This document shows positions 23,666 to 24,724 of a stretch of 24,724 bases of DNA, piece by piece (the first letter of the stretch is position 1; the number at the start of each line of letters is the position of its first letter). The notes below the pieces were generated by a model. That model saw only the letters and a program-made list of their open reading frames with translations, was not told where the DNA came from and did not search any database. Source of the stretch: a virus; the IMG/VR virus record IMGVR_UViG_3300042336_000169, positions 1 to 24,724 of that record. One strand, written 5' to 3'. Both the position numbers and the translations under genes were made by a program.

Positions 23666-23704
23666 GACACCATAAAGACACCAAATTATCGTTTTTGGAC
23701 ACCA
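23666..23704 (+). repeat. GACACCA heptamer array across the integrase promoter
   Basis: Exact GACACCA copies at 23666-23672, 23677-23683 and 23698-23704, start-to-start 11 and 21 bp, so about one and two helical turns. The same heptamer, also 11 bp apart, flanks both tRNA-like cores. Candidate integrase arm-type or regulator sites. Confidence 0.75.
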
Positions 23705-23722
23705 AAAAAATGGGGCTCTCAA

Positions 23723-24724
23723 ATGGCATATATCACAAAGCGCGGTGAGGGGTACAGGGTAGTAGTAACTCATACAACCCCGTCTGGTAAGGTGCGTTAT
23801 ACACACACAGCCAAGACAAAACAGGAAGCAGCAGCCTGGGCAGTGGATACGAAGCGCGATCTGGAACGTAAAAAAATTGGGCTGGCACCCGTAAAGCTCA
23901 CCGTTAAAGAACTGTTCGACAGATACATAGCAGAGGTATCAGTTAATAAAAAGGGCGGGGATAAAGAGATCCTTCGGCTTAACGCATTCAAAAGAGAGCC
24001 CTGGGCGGCTTTGTGCATTGATGATATTAAAACGGCGGATTTGGTTGCTTGGCGAGATCGACGGTTAAAAGTAGTCAAAGGTTCTTCAGTCAACCGTGAC
24101 TGCAACACGCTCTCAAACGTATTTCAAACTGCGGTAAAAGAATGGAACTGGATGTCGTCGTCACCCTTAACCGCGATGCGCCGCCCGCCAGAAGGTGCTG
24201 GCCGAGAACGCCGCTATACCGCTGATGAGCTCAAAAACCTATTATTTTGTCTTGGTTACGCGAAAGATACTACGCCGGATACTATTAAAGCGCGAGTAGG
24301 CGCTGCACTGCTTTTTGCAATTGAAACCGCAATGCGAATCGGTGAAATATGCGCTTTAAACTGGGGGGATGTGGATTTAGATGCCCGATTCTTACGGGTA
24401 CGTGGCGTGGATATTGGCGCAGGTAAAAGCCTGGCAGCCAAAAGAGAGGTGGCATTAACGTCTGAAGCGATCCGAATACTGCGCCAAATGACACCAAATA
24501 ACACCAATGGACACCAAGCGGACACCATTTCGGACACCATTTTTAACTTAACCCCCAAACAACAGGACTCAAATTTTAGAAAGGCAAAAAAACAAGCGGG
24601 AATTACTAACTTAACTTTTCACGATAGCAAGCATGAAGCTATCACCCGGTTGGCGCAAAAACTACTGCCACTAGAATTGGCTAAGATGGTGGGGCACAAG
24701 GATCTTAAAATCACAATGAGGTAT
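23723..24724 (+). CDS. int: Tyrosine recombinase (phage integrase), 3' partial
   Basis: 334 codons from ATG 23723 to the window edge; GGGG lies 8 bp upstream of the start. Residues 1-50 look like the three-stranded arm-binding domain, 58-155 the SAM-like core-binding domain, and 164-334 the catalytic domain. Catalytic candidates are R205 (TAMRIGE), K240 (AAKREVAL), H300, H325 (VGHKD), and Y334, the last codon in the window. At the ArgII position the sequence is HDSKHEAITRL, Lys303, whereas relatives have HDSRHEA. A stretch at 256-272 (MTPNNTNGHQADTISDT) is encoded by GACACCA-type repeats and lies in a loop of variable length. The integrase would recombine phage and tRNA-gene attachment sites. 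It reads away from the att-like modules into the unseen early region. Confidence 0.93.
   Translation, partial: MAYITKRGEGYRVVVTHTTPSGKVRYTHTAKTKQEAAAWAVDTKRDLERKKIGLAPVKLTVKELFDRYIAEVSVNKKGGDKEILRLNAFKREPWAALCIDDIKTADLVAWRDRRLKVVKGSSVNRDCNTLSNVFQTAVKEWNWMSSSPLTAMRRPPEGAGRERRYTADELKNLLFCLGYAKDTTPDTIKARVGAALLFAIETAMRIGEICALNWGDVDLDARFLRVRGVDIGAGKSLAAKREVALTSEAIRILRQMTPNNTNGHQADTISDTIFNLTPKQQDSNFRKAKKQAGITNLTFHDSKHEAITRLAQKLLPLELAKMVGHKDLKITMRY
24490..24539 (+). repeat. GACACCA array inside the integrase reading frame
   Basis: GACACCA occurs at 24490, 24510, 24521 and 24533, with a one-base variant AACACCA at 24500. Start-to-start spacings are 10, 10, 11 and 12 bp. The frame shifts between copies, so the repeats are conserved as DNA, not as a peptide repeat; they encode residues 256-272 of the integrase. 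Confidence 0.85.

Larger units (their letters stand above)
22792..23722. other. Non-coding, repeat-dense attachment-site region
   Basis: About 930 bp without a convincing gene on either strand; minus-strand open frames here translate repeats and tRNA-like ends. From left to right it holds: a GC hairpin (22821-22834), G-rich repeats (22886-22974), a tandem palindromic repeat (22994-23043), the direct repeat GTGTCGCTATT (23061-23071 and 23089-23099), C-rich repeats (23109-23157), a small hairpin GACGG/CCGTC (23171-23186), two att-like modules (23291-23371, 23459-23537), a hairpin (23569-23606), and the integrase promoter with GACACCA sites (23635-23704). The overall picture is a phage attachment region next to its integrase. 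Confidence 0.7.

Noticed and set aside
23211-23806. Two minus-strand open frames of 94 and 120 codons in the att region
   Set aside because: They translate the reverse complement of the two att-like modules (both give a GA-x-SRSRT-x-YI-type segment, a known artefact of tRNA 3' ends), contain Cys/Trp-rich improbable sequence, and the longer one overlaps the start of the integrase.
1-24724. CRISPR array, diversity-generating retroelement, insertion sequence or toxin-antitoxin pair
   Set aside because: I looked for regularly spaced repeats with unique spacers, a reverse transcriptase with template/variable repeats, transposase motifs and small paired genes, and saw none. The GACACCA arrays are too short-spaced for CRISPR.

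Overview
The window is about half of the genome of a temperate tailed phage, or a prophage. The gene order and gene families (large P22-type portal, scaffold, HK97-type coat, tail-tube-like adaptor, DNA-stabilisation-like protein, internal/ejection proteins, one short tail fibre and its helper, no tape measure or tail sheath) point to a podovirus-type virion. Base composition is near 50% GC by eye. The host is probably a gammaproteobacterium or related proteobacterium, but nothing in the window names a species. All convincing genes are on the + strand.

Layout: (a) 1-244: the C-terminal end of a LuxR/GerE-type helix-turn-helix regulator cut by the window edge, then a gap with three closely spaced inverted repeats. 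(b) 245-919: a secreted Gly/Ser/Gln-rich protein with four cysteines besides the one in its signal peptide. (c) 989-4684: small terminase, large terminase and portal, packed stop-to-start. (d) 4693-8189: small beta-rich proteins, an SGNH hydrolase, a fibre-like protein and two small conserved phage proteins, closed by a Rho-independent terminator at 8212-8236. (e) 8258-10804: scaffold, major capsid and a decoration-like protein. (f) 10854-15965: a DUF115/MptE-like enzyme, head-completion proteins, an adaptor, a stabilisation/tail-hub protein and a GNAT acetyltransferase. (g) 15967-21291: internal virion/ejection proteins, with a CysH-family (PAPS/APS reductase-like) gene embedded among them. 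(h) 21365-22791: tail fibre and a fibre-assembly-like protein.

(i) 22792-23722 is about 930 bp of apparently non-coding but highly structured DNA. It holds a G-quadruplex motif, G-rich and C-rich repeats, a tandem palindromic 22-bp repeat, and two imperfect copies of a roughly 80-bp module. Each module joins a pair of GACACCA heptamers 11 bp apart to the 3' end of a tRNA (T-loop, acceptor strand, ACCA). (j) 23723-24724 is a tyrosine integrase, cut by the window end exactly at the predicted catalytic Tyr codon.

The most interesting part is the att/int end. GACACCA heptamers spaced about one helical turn apart occur beside the tRNA-like cores, across the integrase promoter, and again inside the integrase reading frame, in a variable loop. 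The same integrase has Lys where the family has its second catalytic Arg (HDSKHE instead of HDSRHE). The second point of interest is a set of four enzymes (SGNH hydrolase, DUF115-like, GNAT, CysH-like) scattered through the virion operon. Two of them (GNAT, CysH-like) start at TTG codons overlapping the upstream stop codon. No holin, endolysin or spanin was recognised, so the lysis genes are probably outside the window or of an unfamiliar type.
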